Positions 36,801 to 51,589 of a stretch of 64,000 nt of DNA are shown here, piece after piece. A model generated the notes under the pieces. The model had not been told where the DNA came from, searched no databases, and saw only the letters and a program-made list of their open reading frames with translations. This stretch comes from Typha latifolia (taxonomy: Eukaryota; Streptophyta; Magnoliopsida; Poales; Typhaceae): positions 3,472,001-3,536,000 of the forward strand of contig CM034111.1 in NCBI GenBank assembly GCA_019914945.1. Direction: 5' to 3'. Numbering within the stretch: position 1 is the stretch's first letter; every line of letters begins with the position of its first letter. The translations under genes were made by a program, and so were the position numbers.

Positions 36801-39800
36801 GATAGAACTTAGAAATGCTAGGAGGACTAAAATAAAAGGAGATAAGATGGTCACAAGTTATTTTCTTATATGCATGTTTTGGGTAAATTTTTTCTTTGTT
36901 TAGGTCTATGTCTTGCAACATATTGTCACTATTTCATCCGAGGAAGGTCAAAGTTTTTATTGCAGCCATTACACTTTCATATTTTCTTGTTCTAAGGCGT
37001 GTTATAGGTTCTGACTGGAATTGCTATTGTCAGAAGATTCTCTCATAGTAGGTTTTAATAAAGGCCCATAAGTGCAGATATGCATCAAATCATAGTCACA
37101 TTATTCAATGCTTATTTCTAGTTTCAACCAACGATAGCCATGTCGTGCCACCATTGGCACAACACATGCTGGTTGGCACGCCTCCGTATGCCCCGGTGTG
37201 CCAGTGGCACGCCCTTATGTGCCAGAGCATGCCACTGGTACACATTTATAATTTTTTAATAAAATTTTTGGTTTTAAGATATTTAGAGATGTGTTTGGGT
37301 CTTCAGCATATTAATCTTGGGTTTATGGTTTAAATATATGTATTAAAACTTAAATTATAGTATTTTATCTTTAGATTATTTTTGTAAATGACCTATTTTA
37401 TTAAAGATAAAATAATAATTAAATATACATATTATTCAACACATAATATGATTGAATATATTCATTAAAACTAATATTAATGATTGAACACTTTATAATA
37501 TGATTGAATACTTCATAATATGATTAAATACTTCATAATATAATTGAACGCATAATAATATTCAACACATAATAGTAATTGATAATAGCTTAATAATTAA
37601 AACTAATATCTAGTTGAACGTAGCATGACGAGGAGGATCAAATGCTTCATTTGTCAGCACAATAATAACACGAGAATGTTGCACTAAATATTGCTGATAA
37701 TCTTCGAAATTCATCTACTGATAATATTGCTTGTTGTAGCATCTCACATAGTCTTCATACGAATAAAATTTTTGTAATTGTCCTATAATATGTATGAATA
37801 TTGAAAATGCACCGGAACTAAAGTTGATTTGATGATGATTGTTGAAAATTTTAAAATTTTTTTTAAAAAAGAGCTCCACATATCTTCTCGGACGGCACGC
37901 AGTCATGTCGAACCGATACGGCTTAGCACGCAGCCTTGCTAGTCGGCATGACTTAGCACGAGGGTGTGCCAGTGGCACACCCCATACCCAGTGCCGTGTC
38001 ACTATCGACATGGCCATCCTTGGTTTTAATTGAACTTTGCTGTTAATCTTTTCTAAAATGTCGCAAAGACTTCTTATTACTCTTGTAGATTTCAGTATAC
38101 ATGTTCCTCTGATAGAATCATTCTAGTTGGACGGTTCATCATAGCACCATAGGTTAATTAGATTGTATTATTGCAATCTCCATACTTTGTGTCCACTTTG
38201 ACTTGACATTCATCTAACAATCATAGGTACTCTTGAATTCTCAGAGAATAGATCACGTCTTTGTGGTAGAGAGTGTGCTACGAGAATAATTGAACTATGC
38301 AAAAATGACAGCATGAATAGACTCAAATGAGTTGATGAAATTCAGTAAGGAGTCATATGCTTGTAAATTCCTATATAGAAAGTAGAAACTGGCAAAAAAT
38401 CACATCCAAAAGTATTCTCTCAAATTCCACTTTGGAATTTCTTGCTAATGCAGATACCCTGGGTATAGGTGGGATCCATTATCTTATAGGAGTTCAGACC
38501 CATTTTTCCTTTGAAATGTGGCAGGATGCTAGGACATCAGCCACCTATTTTAGCTGTTAATTACATTTTTTTTCTTTAACACAGAGTATGTCAGTTTCCT
38601 GCATCCAAATCTACCTATATTTATCTTGTGCATAATTTGATCTCTTATTTTGTTTCATACTGACTGAGGATGTATGTTGGATCTCTCGCCCAAATGTTTC
38701 TTTTGGAATTACGTTTTGCATTCAGTCTCAAGATAAGTAGTGTGCTTCAGTAAGGAAGCATTTGGTAGCACACATCATGTGATTCAACTGCATCACCTGA
38801 CACATGTATTGATTGATAGTTGTACTGTCTCTGCATGCAGTCATTTGTTGGTTTTACTGTTCGGTATAACCATATAAGATTGTATTGGCAAGGTTGTGTT
38901 TGGTTAGGCTGTATTAGGTTATCCAACTCATCATGTATTATCAAAACTAGAATTATTGATGCAACATAGACAGATACATCCAACCCAGCCCGAAGTTGTA
39001 TTCTTATTCAATCAATAAACATAAACTGGTCCCGCTAGCTGGTGCTGACCACTTGGTATATGTATGTGTTAGTTTATTGTGGTACCAGTTTCTCTTTCCA
39101 TTTCTTTTCTACTGAAGTGAGAATATTTCTTGCATTTAAGTACATATCAGTAAACTATGTACATTTTGGCAACAAAACCACTTATAATCACCCAACTAAT
39201 ATCAAATAGTAGTCTTGTGACCATGATGCTCCTAATGTATTATGGAGAGCGTCCTGATGTGTCTAGTTGATGTTTCAGAATAGCATCAGAGGTTCAGAGT
39301 AGAAGTAATCTTATAATCCGTCTTCTTTTTATTGATGGTGAAGCTAAATTGCTTGTTTCTCCTGATTATTTGTGGATGTGTTCAAGTTTGTCCAGTAACT
39401 CTTGTGAGCAAAAACTGTCAGAACATCAATCTCCGGTAATAATAATCACATATTGTAGACTTTGCACGAGTATTTTCAGGAAGGCACCAAATAAACTTGA
39501 AGAGTTTGATTAGCTAAGGATGCTGGCTATCAATCTAGGAGGGCATCTGGTGAACTTGAAGCAAGAGTGATAGTGTGATACTTCTTAATTTTCATCCTCT
39601 TTATTTAGTTGCAGTTTTGTCATTTTTCCTTTTCTTTTTCTGTTGTTTGTGTACAAAATATGACATGCTATGCAAGATAATTTGTACTTTCTTAGCATTT
39701 GATAAAACATTATTTTTATTTTCTTTGGTTAGTAAATTGTATGTACTGGGAGAAAAGGTTTCCTCGGTTGCTGAGCACTAAGCAGTTACAAGATCTAATG

Positions 39801-42800
39801 AAGAATGGATGCCCTCTTGTTGGAGTTTCTGATGTAACATGTGATATTGGAGGTTCTCTGGAATTTGTGAATCGGACAACATCTATAGAAAAGCCTTTCT
39901 TCAGGTAGCATTTTATTTCCAAATTCCATTTTCAATTTCATTTCAAGTGACATATATCTAAACCATGTCAGTCATTATTTACTTTTCACCATTAGTACTC
40001 TGTATGTTGCTTCAGTAGGAATTCTTTCATGGGATTATGTAGCTATTATAATTCATCACAATGAACTACAACTTTTCCTTTCATATGTGCTTTCTGTTTT
40101 TAAAGCACTCACTTGAAAGATAATCTGCTTTTTATGTCAAAAGGTGGGACAGGATTCTGATGAAGTTCTTCCATTTTTCCATTCAGGCATTAAATACCAA
40201 TAACAGAAGTAGCAAATTGTAGGAACCTTAAATAGTTGAGTCCTTATTTACATTGTGTAGCGGATGGGAAGTTATTAGCATATTTACAGAATATATGAAA
40301 TAATAAGTACTACGTGGTAGCTGCGAGCTGGCTATTAAAGTTAAAAAGTTTAGTGAACAACATAGGTCCTTCATTCTTCTCCTAGGGTAGAATGAAGTTA
40401 TCTAATATCTTTTTGATTGTTGTAAACAACTGATCTCTTCGGAATTTCTGGTTACTAATATTTTCCTCTTGTGAAATTTTATTTGCTAAAACTTGGTCCT
40501 AAGAACTTCTTTTAGCTGTCTTACTAGTTATTGATAATTTCATCAAGTAAAGATATTCAGTTTGACAATTGATTGATACTGATAATTAGGTATGACCCAT
40601 TCACTGATTTGTACCATGATGACATGGAGGGTGATGGTTTGATCTGTTTAGCTGTTGACATTCTTCCAACGGAGTTCTCTAGGGAGGTAAAAGATGTAAC
40701 TCTTTGAGGGCATGAAGCTCTTTGATGCATATATTTCATGTGGAACTATTAGTTTATCATGTGACCGACTTGATTGTACTTATCCTAGTATGTGTTTTAA
40801 CCCATTTTTTCTCTGAAATTTTTTGTGAAGGCTTCTCAACATTTTGGAGATATCTTATCTCAATTTATTGGTAGCTTGGTTGCTGCTAAGGACATAACAG
40901 ACCTGCCCACCCACTTGAGAAAAGCATGCATAACTCATGGTGGAGCACTTACTTCATTATATGAATATATTTCCCGGATGAGAAAATCTTCCATGTGAGT
41001 TTCTAGTCACTATTTTCAGCTTTCTTTAGTATCTAGATTGAATTTCTGGAATCAACCTCATCAAGATCCAAGTTGTCACATCTGATTGATTTTGTCTATC
41101 AAAATGGCTATTAAGAGGTGTTATAATTTGCAATTAGATGTCTCCACTCTCCAGCACATTGTAATTTCTTTACCCACTAAAATTTTAAGTATGATGTGCT
41201 GCTTTATTGATAATGATAGGAAGGGGAGGTGCAATAAATACCTTCTATGAGGATAAACAGAATTCCTTTACCTTCTCGTACTTATTCCCTTATCTACCTG
41301 ATGTTGTTGGCTGCCCCTTATTGTTGGTAATGCAAGGATTGATTGTGAATCTAAACTAAAGTATGGTACCACATTAGTAGTCAAGTTCCTGATCATAAAT
41401 AAAGATCCTCTGAACCACTCAGTCCTTAGTTTGTGCTCCAATTTGTAGCAAGATAGTGCCATTAAAAATTTGGAATTGTTCCTGCTCTGATTGGAACTAT
41501 TGAAAGCTTAAAGACTAAGAATCTAATTTCTTGATACTCTATTATTGCAAAGTGGAAATGAAGACTTCTAGTTTTAGGATAAGTGTCTTGTAATCGCACT
41601 ACAGCAATTAAAATTTTTTTTTCCATTCTTCATTGGCTTTAAACCTATGTATGCAGATTACAGAGGAAAAAAAATAAAAATTAGGTTTTCTATAAGGTGT
41701 TTCATTTCTCACTAGCTCATTTTGATCTCATTATTATACTTCCCTGAGTATATTTATTGCGTGGCAAAGTTATAAGTTTCTGGTTTTCTATTTGATGTAC
41801 TCTATTATCTTTCTTCTCACTTTGAAGTCTAAAATTGGCTCTAAATGCCATATTCTGTTCCACATATGCAGAGATTCTCCACCAACTACTATAAATGGTT
41901 TATCTGGAAAGAATTACTGTACACTGGTAAGATATATCAGTCTGGTGTCTATCTTTGATGTTCCATTAAGAGATCTTACATTTTGGGTGTGTGTTGTCAA
42001 TTAGGTTTTGTTTGGCAGTTATGCGTATTACTGGAGATTCATTGTATGTATTCCTAAATGTAGATTTTGCTATGGACAGGTATCTCTTAGTGGTCACTTG
42101 TTTGATCAATTTTTAATAAATGAGGCTCTGGATATTATTGAAGCTGCTGGCGGATCTTTTCGATTGGTTAGATGTGAAGTGGGACAAAGTACTCATGCTA
42201 TGTCGTATTCTGAACTTGAAGTAAGTTGACTCATTTGAAAATAAATCTGTCACTATATTAAATTACATTTTAATGTATAATATTACATAAGGCAACAAAA
42301 CTACTTACTCACAGTGTTGTGAAAGGCGTTCAAGGTGGCTGCCTCATAAACTAGGAATGCAGACCGCACAAGGCGGGCGGGTCATCTTGGCGCTCTTGGC
42401 GGGACGCCTTGTTGCCTAGCGGGCCTTCAACTTGCTTAGGTGTTGGAGTGTCTTTAGCTAATGGGTCTAATTAGAATGCTAATGGTTGAACTAACTTAAT
42501 AAAAAAGAAAATCCAAATCTCTCCTCGCTCTCTCACTGTCTCTATCGATCTTTCGAAGTCCTAACCCCAAATATCTCCTCTCTCTATTGACAGCAAGAAA
42601 ATATGGATGATGTCAGGTAACCCTCAAACCCATCATTTTCTTCCCTTTCACTCTTCTCTGTTTCTTCTGCTGCATCAAACTCTCATGACTCACCTGAAGA
42701 GTAATTAATGTCTCAACTCCTTTTTAATGAAAAAAAGCTTATTGATGGGGGTCTCACCTCTCATGTGTCCACATGTATGCCACATCTCTCTTTATAAATC

Positions 42801-45800
42801 ACAATCTAGAAAGTCTTATGAAATTAGAAGTGTGTGCATAGCCCATAGTCCACAATCCACACACTTGGATTTTATTTAGTCGATTGAGCCAATTTGAGGA
42901 TCTGGCAAGTCATATGATTGCCACTTGTAACTTTCTATTGAATATGGACTATGAATTTAACTAGCAAGGAGTGAGTTGGAATATAATCAAATTAGCACTT
43001 TAGCAGCTCTTGAGTTATGCTATTTGGCTAAATTTTTATATACTATATTAGTATATATTATATATCATATATGATTATTTTAATCTTTTATACATTAAAA
43101 ATACTAGACCGTCTTGGCATCAGTCTTCCTCCTAGGTGCCATTCGGTGGGGTAACCACCTGCAACCCGCGGTCGCCTTTCAATACACTGCTTACTCATAC
43201 ACCTAGATTGCATGTAGATGCTAGGTCGGCATGTGACATTGGGTGGTGCCAATGGCACCCTTAAAAGTTTTTCGCCGACTTCCCGACTTGCGAATGAGCT
43301 TCTAATATCCTTCTACAACCATAGATTGTCTCTGAAACACTCAAACCTCCAAATACACATGTATACCGCGTGGGTAAATCCCCCCACGCGGTGCATCACG
43401 TGACCTGTTCGTAATATATTTCCACAAGGCACATAGAAATGTAGGTTTATGCCATAAATGATTTCAAGCAAATATGAGTCCGGATACAAATTCCACAGGC
43501 CACAACAAACCTTTAAAGATACACATCCAAAATACAACTCCAATGTCTAAAATACAACTCCAATCATAACACCCTCGCAGGGGCTCAATACAACTAATAG
43601 AAATAACCCTAAATGAAGTAAAGGGGCAGCTACTCCTCGCTACCCGCACATGCTTCCCATAGCTCTGAAATGATGCCACCAAGAGGTGGTGAGCACATAG
43701 CCCAGCGAGTAGAATCCATATCCCAATGCATACCTATAGTTGCTAGCAATAAAATAAACTTATTTAAATGACTTACTAAATCAATGCAATCGATAAAAAT
43801 TACACGTCACTATCCTGGAACATGCCAACTCCTAATCATATCAAGATAAGTCCACACAAGTATAAAGATTGATACACTTTCTTATTCATACAAATCTCAA
43901 TCATAGTATTTACATGTTATGCTTAGAAGTAAAAAAGAGTAGTTTTCCTTGTATTCACGCAAGTCAAGGAGGTTTAGTCATTACATGCTCACCAAGACAT
44001 TAATCATGTTTTATTATAGATCATCGAGCCATTTACCACATAATGTAGATATGCTCCAAAAACCATCCATCACATAACCATCCATCATCTCATAAATTGA
44101 GGAGGGATATATACACATCTAGCGGTAATGTTACCCAAACATGTATGTGTAGGCCGCTAATAATATAAGTCATATATGATACTCTACTCTTAACCCTGGA
44201 CTAAGCAAGTAGGGGCCACTGCCTAGTCAGAACCCAACTACTAATGATAGATGGAAGTGGTGCAATGTCTGTGGGTGTATAAGTCATGTCATAGTCATCA
44301 TGGTCATAACACTCTATTCACTACAGATATTTATGCAAGAGTTTTTCATACCAAGGTACATGTAGATCATAGTTACACTAATGCATATGCTAACATTAAC
44401 ATTTTCATAACATCATGATGAATATACTATCAATAACTGCATATGTCAAGATATATCATAGTACATTAAATGCATGTATTAATACTAACATTCCTACAAT
44501 ATCATAGAAGGTATAATAGCAGCAACTACATTGTTCTAGACTTGTATGAACTCTACTCATTTAGGAGTCTCCACAGTACTCTAGTTCCCCTTAACTAGCC
44601 GGTTCCTCCGGAATCCCAAAATCCTCCTCGTGTAGTGTCGATCCTAACAATTCACACAAAGCCATACGTAAGGTTAGCGAATTAATAGAATTAATTACCT
44701 TGTTAGAGAATTTAAGTTTAGGCATATTACATGAGTCAAGGGTTCCTTAGGGTGAGTTCTATGTCATCCTAAAATTCACACTATTTAGGTGATAATAATT
44801 TATCTTTAGGGGAGTGGTTAGGTTAATTAATCAGGTGGGGATAAGGAAATGGGGCTATAAGGTCCAAATTATCCCATTGGGCCTAGGCTGGGGTGTTGGG
44901 TTGGGCTCAAGCCTAACCCAACAGGCAAGGGTGGAATAGCTCGTGGGCTGCGGTCCAAACCGTAGCCCATGGGCTCCATAGGTTGCGGTTCAGACCGCAG
45001 CCCAACTAGCTCTATGGGCTGCGGTTTAGACCGCAGCCCACTAGCTTCATGGGCTGCGATCTAAATCGTAGCCCACCAAGGGGCCCGGCGTTGTCGGTGG
45101 CCCACGTCGCCGGCAGCCCGCGACCCTCACCCGGGGTGGGTGGCTAGCCGGAGGGAAGGGGAGGGAAAAGAGGAGGAGGGCTCGACGGTGGCGGGGCATA
45201 GCCCGAGCCCGTGCGGAGCCGCTGTCCGTCCTCCCCGCCTACGAGGGAGCGGGAGCAATTCGCCCTATGGCCGGGGTGGCCGACGGGGCGGCGAGGCGCA
45301 CCCCATGGCTGGCGGCCATGGAGGTTCCCCTCCCTCCTTCACTAAGGGCCCGGACCCCATCTAAAGAAATCCCCCCTCCACCAGAGCTCTCGGACCGGCG
45401 GCTAGACGCAAAGTCGTCGGCCGCCGAGGACTTCGATGACGACGAGGGGGAGGGGTTAATTTACTGGAATTAACGGCGGGGTAGGGGCTTACCGAGGGGG
45501 TCGTACGGTTGGCTTGTCGGCTCCGGGTCCGGGGCTTCATCGACTCTGGCGTCGGCAACTCGAGAGAAGGTGAGGGAGGGAGAGATGGTGGGGTTGGGGG
45601 AAAATAGAGGAGGGGCTGGGTGGTGTGCACGGCACAAGAAGAAGAAGAAAGAGAGGGGAAGGACGGGGGTGGCAGGGGCTGGGACGCATGGCGCGTGCGT
45701 CGGAGTTTTTTTTTAGGGTGTTACAGTCTCCTTGAGGCCTCTCACGGAAGTTGGAGGACCTCCTCGTCTGGGAGGATTATCCAATCGAAATAGATTGTGA

Positions 45801-48800
45801 ATTAATCACGATTTGATTTGATTGGATCTTGATAAGTTAGATCTGCCTTAAGTAGATCTCTTAAAAATAGCCGTTGAAACCCTTTTCTCCTTCGATCTAG
45901 GGTAGGCTAACGCATGACGAACCAAGTGATCCGGCGATGGCGATGGGATCAAATAGGTGAGGCATGCAATTCCCTTCCTCCCTCTTTCTCTCCTATTTTC
46001 CCTTTTCTTGCCGTAAGTCCTACCTATTTTTCCTTCTCTTGTCGTCTGCCATGTCGATCGAGGCATGCACCATGCCACAACATGTATCGTGCCCACCGAA
46101 GGCCGGCATGGCATGTGCCAATGGCAAGGCAATCCTTGTCATACGTCATTTAGTTCTAGTTCTATAGCTTATTTGTGCCTTAGAGGTGTTAGAGAAATAT
46201 CCTATTCCTATCGAAGTGTTTTCATGTTTAAGGACTACTGGACAAATGCTCAACTTCACTGGTCAGCTAGCTTATAGATTTTCTGGAGATCTTTTCCTCT
46301 TGTCTAATTCAGCTCTCATGATGGATTTGATGCCATATGGAGTTGTGGCATTGGATTACTATTAGTTATAAAAAATTGTGTCTATCCTTCTTTTGAGCTT
46401 TCCTAACCCTAACATTTGTTGGTATTCTAACCACCACCTCCTCAGAAAATGATTTAGACAATGAGGATGATTGTGTGCTCATATATGCACCATGCATTTG
46501 TCTTGTCAAATTTTGCATATCCACTATAATACTTCATTTCAATCAGTACTAAAAGATATTGTTAATTGTTTTACAGGTAGGTGCTGATGATGCTGCTTTG
46601 CTTGATAAGATAATTGATTCTTTAACTTCTCTTGCAAATTCTAGTATTAAAGATGGTGCCATCAGAAAAGATAGGGAATTATCTCTGAAGATAGGAAAAG
46701 TTAGTGCATATGCACCAGAGGATTGCATACCAAGGAAAAGGCCAGCAGTTCTAATTCTTGGTGCTGGCCGAGTTTGTAGACCTGCTGCTGAATTTTTAGC
46801 ATCAGCAGGAAGCTCATATGGTGGTATTCTTAGTGGACAAGATATTGAAGAAATTCAAGTTCTTGTGGCGTCTCTTTATAAGGAGGATGCTGAAGAGGTA
46901 CGAATTTGGAAATAGGAAAATGTTGTCACTTTCTAATTTCCTCTTTACCAAGTTATTTATTTATTTATTTCTTAATACTGTTCTACTATAGTAAAATCCT
47001 TTCCACTTGGCAGGAAGTAGTCTCCAATATCTCATATAATTTACTGCATTGTAACTTTTGAGTTCTGGGTACTGCTGTGCTGTTGTAAAGCTATTTGTAG
47101 TATTACATTTTGATACATTATGAATTTATGATATCACTTAAGATGTAGAAAACATACTTTAAAGTCCCAAATAACTTAGTTCTTTTGTCTCTCTGATTTA
47201 AATTATTGGTAATTACAGTGCAGCAATAGACACCTTATCTATGAGTCCTCTTTAAGACTTTGTAGTCATTTATGGTTAGATTATAGATCGTTGATAATCC
47301 TGAGGAAAACAAAATGGAAGAAATCACATTGGCTGTTACTTGAAATCAGGGTACACCCTTATCTGAACAGAGTTGCCAAAGTATGGCGGATGTGTTTGCA
47401 GACATGAGTAAACACTTTCAGAGCAGTCAGCAATTTGTCTTTTCCGCCTACAGGAGTAGTTGAATTCCCATGGAACTCCTCTTCATTTAGATTTTCTTTT
47501 ATCTTAATTAATTCATCTTATTTCTGGGGAAATTTATCATGTAAATATGCACCATCAGCTTCTGTCAGATGATTTTTGACATGCTTTAGTAGCTTATTGT
47601 TAGGATGTTTTAGATAATCGGTTTACTTACATCTTATGCTGTTAATTAATAGACCAAATTGTATGTTATTGTGCCTTTGTAAGCCTACTCATGTGCGACC
47701 TATATACATTGCAAATGGACATATTATAGATAACAGCATGTGGTCCATCTATACCACACTAAAACATATAATAGATAGGGAAATGGAATAAAAGCGGGTT
47801 GATGAGGGTTGAACTCATGATCTCCAATTCTGCTCTTATACAAAGTTTAGTTGAGGCAAAATTTTAAGTTGTTAGGTAATGGACTAACAATGCATATCTT
47901 GAAGATAAATTATCTGCCCTTCAATTTTTCACTTTTCAGTTGTGCTGCATGTTCTTAGAAATGCATGTTTTTGTTCTACAAGTGTATGTATATATTAGCA
48001 AACATATGTCTGTAGATACTAGATTCTCCATTATTTCTGATCCTTTCTTTTATGTGCAGACTGTTGAAGGTATAAAAAATGCAACACCTATTCAGCTCGA
48101 TGTCATGGATATTGAAAGACTCTCTGATTACGTATCACAGGTAATTGCCTTGTCCACTAGTAAGTTAGTCTTCAGCCATTGCAAATCCTTCTTTCATCCT
48201 TTAGAAAGATGTCTACATAGTTCCTATTCTAAGATTTGGACTGAAATATCAAGCTGATAAATATTTCTGATTTACTCTTTGCAACACAAATTCTTTTCTT
48301 CTCCAACACAAATTCTTATCACTGTTTTGATCTGTACATTAAAATTTAAATTACTTCCAGTTGGATGGATCAATGGCTTGATAGTTTAAGCTGCATAAAC
48401 ATGACTTTCTCGCTCCCATTAAACTCGTAGAGGGTGAAGTATGTCTCAAGTTGGTCTATCCAAGAGTCCAACTTCTCTACATTGATGGTGCTGGCGAACA
48501 TCGGGTTGTCGATTCAGGCTTTGACCTTGAAGGGTCGGTGCCTTCTATTGGCTGCCAAGATGATGCTCCATCATCGCGAACGTCGTCGTTGTCATCCAAG
48601 ATTGAGGTATCCCAATCTTGCTCTTAGTGGACATTGCACATGCTCTCACTGGAAGGATATTGGTGTCGATCCCTTCCTCTTCTGTCAGTGTAGCTCGTAC
48701 TAAAGAAAGATAAGAGGATGGCGCATGTGCATCGACCATCGCATCCTCAATAAAATTACCATTAAGACCCGGTACCCTTTTCAGTGCACATCGATGACTT

Positions 48801-51519
48801 GCTGGACCAACTTAAGCATGACATCGTCTTCACCAAGCTGGACATGAAATCTGAATATCAAGTCCGGATCCGTGATGATGACACTTGAAAAACTGCCTTC
48901 AAAACATGGCAGGGACTATATGAGTGGCGGGTGGTGCCATTCAGACTCTACAATGCCCCTGCCACCTTCATGTGGTTGATGAATGGCATCTTGCAGCCTA
49001 CATCAATGACTTTATCATCGTCTACCTCACCTCAACATCCTGATCTACAGTCGTTCATGGAAAACTAACACCTGATGCATGTGCAAAAAGTACTCGCCCT
49101 ATTGGAGTAGTATCAACCATGCCTAAATAGAAAACAATGTGAGTTCACGAAATGGACTATAGTCTATCTTGGGATTGTGGTGGGTGGCGGCGAGCTACAA
49201 GGTGACCCCGACAAACTGAAGGAAATCAAGGAATGGCTGATGTCCAAATATTTGATGGAAGTTAGGAGCTTCATGAGTGCCTGTCACTACCCCTGAAAAT
49301 GCATTCAGAATTTTCCATCTTAGCCTTCCCTCTTCACGGATTGACGAAGGCCAACCAGACATCTGAATGGAGCAAGAAACACGAAGACATGTTTTTCCTG
49401 TTGAAGAGGAAGATTAGCGAGGCATGTATTCTTGCCTTAAATAATCTTCAAAAGTCATTTGAGCTTGAGGCAGATGCATGGAGATATGCCATGATTGTTC
49501 TACTATAGGAAGGAAGACCCGTGGCATACCATTTTGAGATGTTCTAGGGGGCCCAGAAGAACTATCCAACATACGACAAGGAGCTACTCATCTTAGATCA
49601 GGCAATGAAGCATTGGTGGGCTTTTCTCCTAGGCAAGCAAACAGTGGTGCACACTAACGACCAACCACTCCAGTAGCTGCAAACTTAGTCCCAGTTGCAA
49701 CAAGCACACCACATGAAATGAATGTCGTACCTCCAACAAATCAACCTCGTTATCAAATACAAGAAAGACAATTCACAACAAGGTCCAATGAGTAGGTCGT
49801 TATGCATCGGGTTAGTAGGTCGACTTGACCATCGATCGTGGATGATGACTAGAAGGACCGGATTTACCTTTTTCTTCTCCTTTCCTTTTGTTGTTGTTCC
49901 GGTGTACAAGCCCAACCGATGCTGTCCCTACTAGTCTAAAGGCAGGAGACTGTTACCAGTCTTTTATGGGTAATATAGGACCAAGAGAGTAGATAGATAT
50001 TTGTATTCGATATCAACAATGGAATGGAATATAAAAATATATAGACCCCTTAGTCTGCGTGAGCACTCAATGGGCTAGGGTGGCCCCCATTTCGCTACCT
50101 TTAGATTAGATAGCTGCTGCGCAATTGGATGGTTCCTTAGAATCAGTTTCAGGCTAGTCCAATGAAAAGGGACCCACCTATCATCTCTTTTTTTAGAAAG
50201 TTGTTTCGTCAGCAAAGAGAGCTCATTCAGAGCGGAAAGCGGTCCCAGTGATGGAAGTCGTCCCGAAGCGCAAACCGGCATGGCCCCAAAGATTTGTTTT
50301 CGATCAGAGCATCAAGCTTCCTTTGTGGCTTGACCAACCTGTCGCCCTTTTCTTTTTTCCGTTGTCTCGAACTTCGTGAAGAACTCCATTCTATCCCCCC
50401 CTCGTTACAACACTTTGCTTGTATGTACTTATGCAGGTGCAACCGACCTCACACGAGCAATATGCGGGTTGGTATGCAGAGGATCTTGATTTCCAGGGTG
50501 CTCTAGCGGACGTCAGGGAAGGAAGGCCAAGGGAGTTTGTCTTACAAGGTCGGCTCCTATTTGCGATGTGTACTGAGAGCTGTCGATAGGGTACAATGGC
50601 AGGCCATTTTGGGGTGACAACGACTCTTTGGAACCTACAATCCTATGTATTCTAGTCTCGCAGCAAGGCCGTTTCATAAAGAGTTATGTGTTGTGCAACA
50701 CATCCAAACCTGCCTAACCGAAGATGGGACTTCACGCCCCTTACCGATCCTAACGCACCATTGGGAAAGCCCCTATGGATTTCTAGAAGGGAATGATTAC
50801 CTATTTGTGGTAGTCAATAGATTCTCGAAGATGGTGCTCATGTCATGCAAGAAAACAATCACCAGCGAGGAGGCGGCAGGGTTCTTTGAGAACATTTGGA
50901 AATTTTTTGGGGCATCCAAGCTCGATTATTTCCGATCGTGATTGTCCTCCCTGAGCAACTTATTGTGTTCATTCTAAGTTAAGATGGACATGAAACTAAA
51001 GCAGAACTTGTACTTAGTGCAATTGCCTATTTAGTAACTTTAGTAAGAGAGTCCATTTCTTCTAACTCTCTACTAACCCTCTTTCTCTTTTCTTTTCACA
51101 GACAAGAGCTTTGTGTCTCTTTTCTCTTGGACGGATCAAGTTTTAAGAGACGCAAAGCTCTCATTTGGAGCATCATGATGAGAGACTCCAATTGGTTGAC
51201 CAACGTATTGACTTTAGTGGTGAGATCGATTTGGTCGGATGCTTGAGCATTGTCGATAGAAGTTGTAGCCTTTCTCAATGGATGAAGATATATTTGTAAC
51301 TCAGGAGATTGGCTCATTAGTAGCTTGATAGTCAAATTTAGTTAGCACCATGAATAGGTAGAACTATGGATGGTCGTACCAATCGGCACGGGGCGTGCCA
51401 GCGGCATACTGGCACGTCGCACGATGGGTGCCACACGGCACCCCCTCCTAATAGCTTCACCGCTCGCCGTCGACCTCGTCGTCGAGCTACCCATCACCGA
51501 TTGCCTTCGTTGTCGCCGT

Positions 51520-51589
<70 letters not shown>

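Noticed and set aside
45140..45630. GC-rich open frames on both strands
   Set aside because: They sit inside the solo LTR, carry no domain and reflect its GC-rich part.
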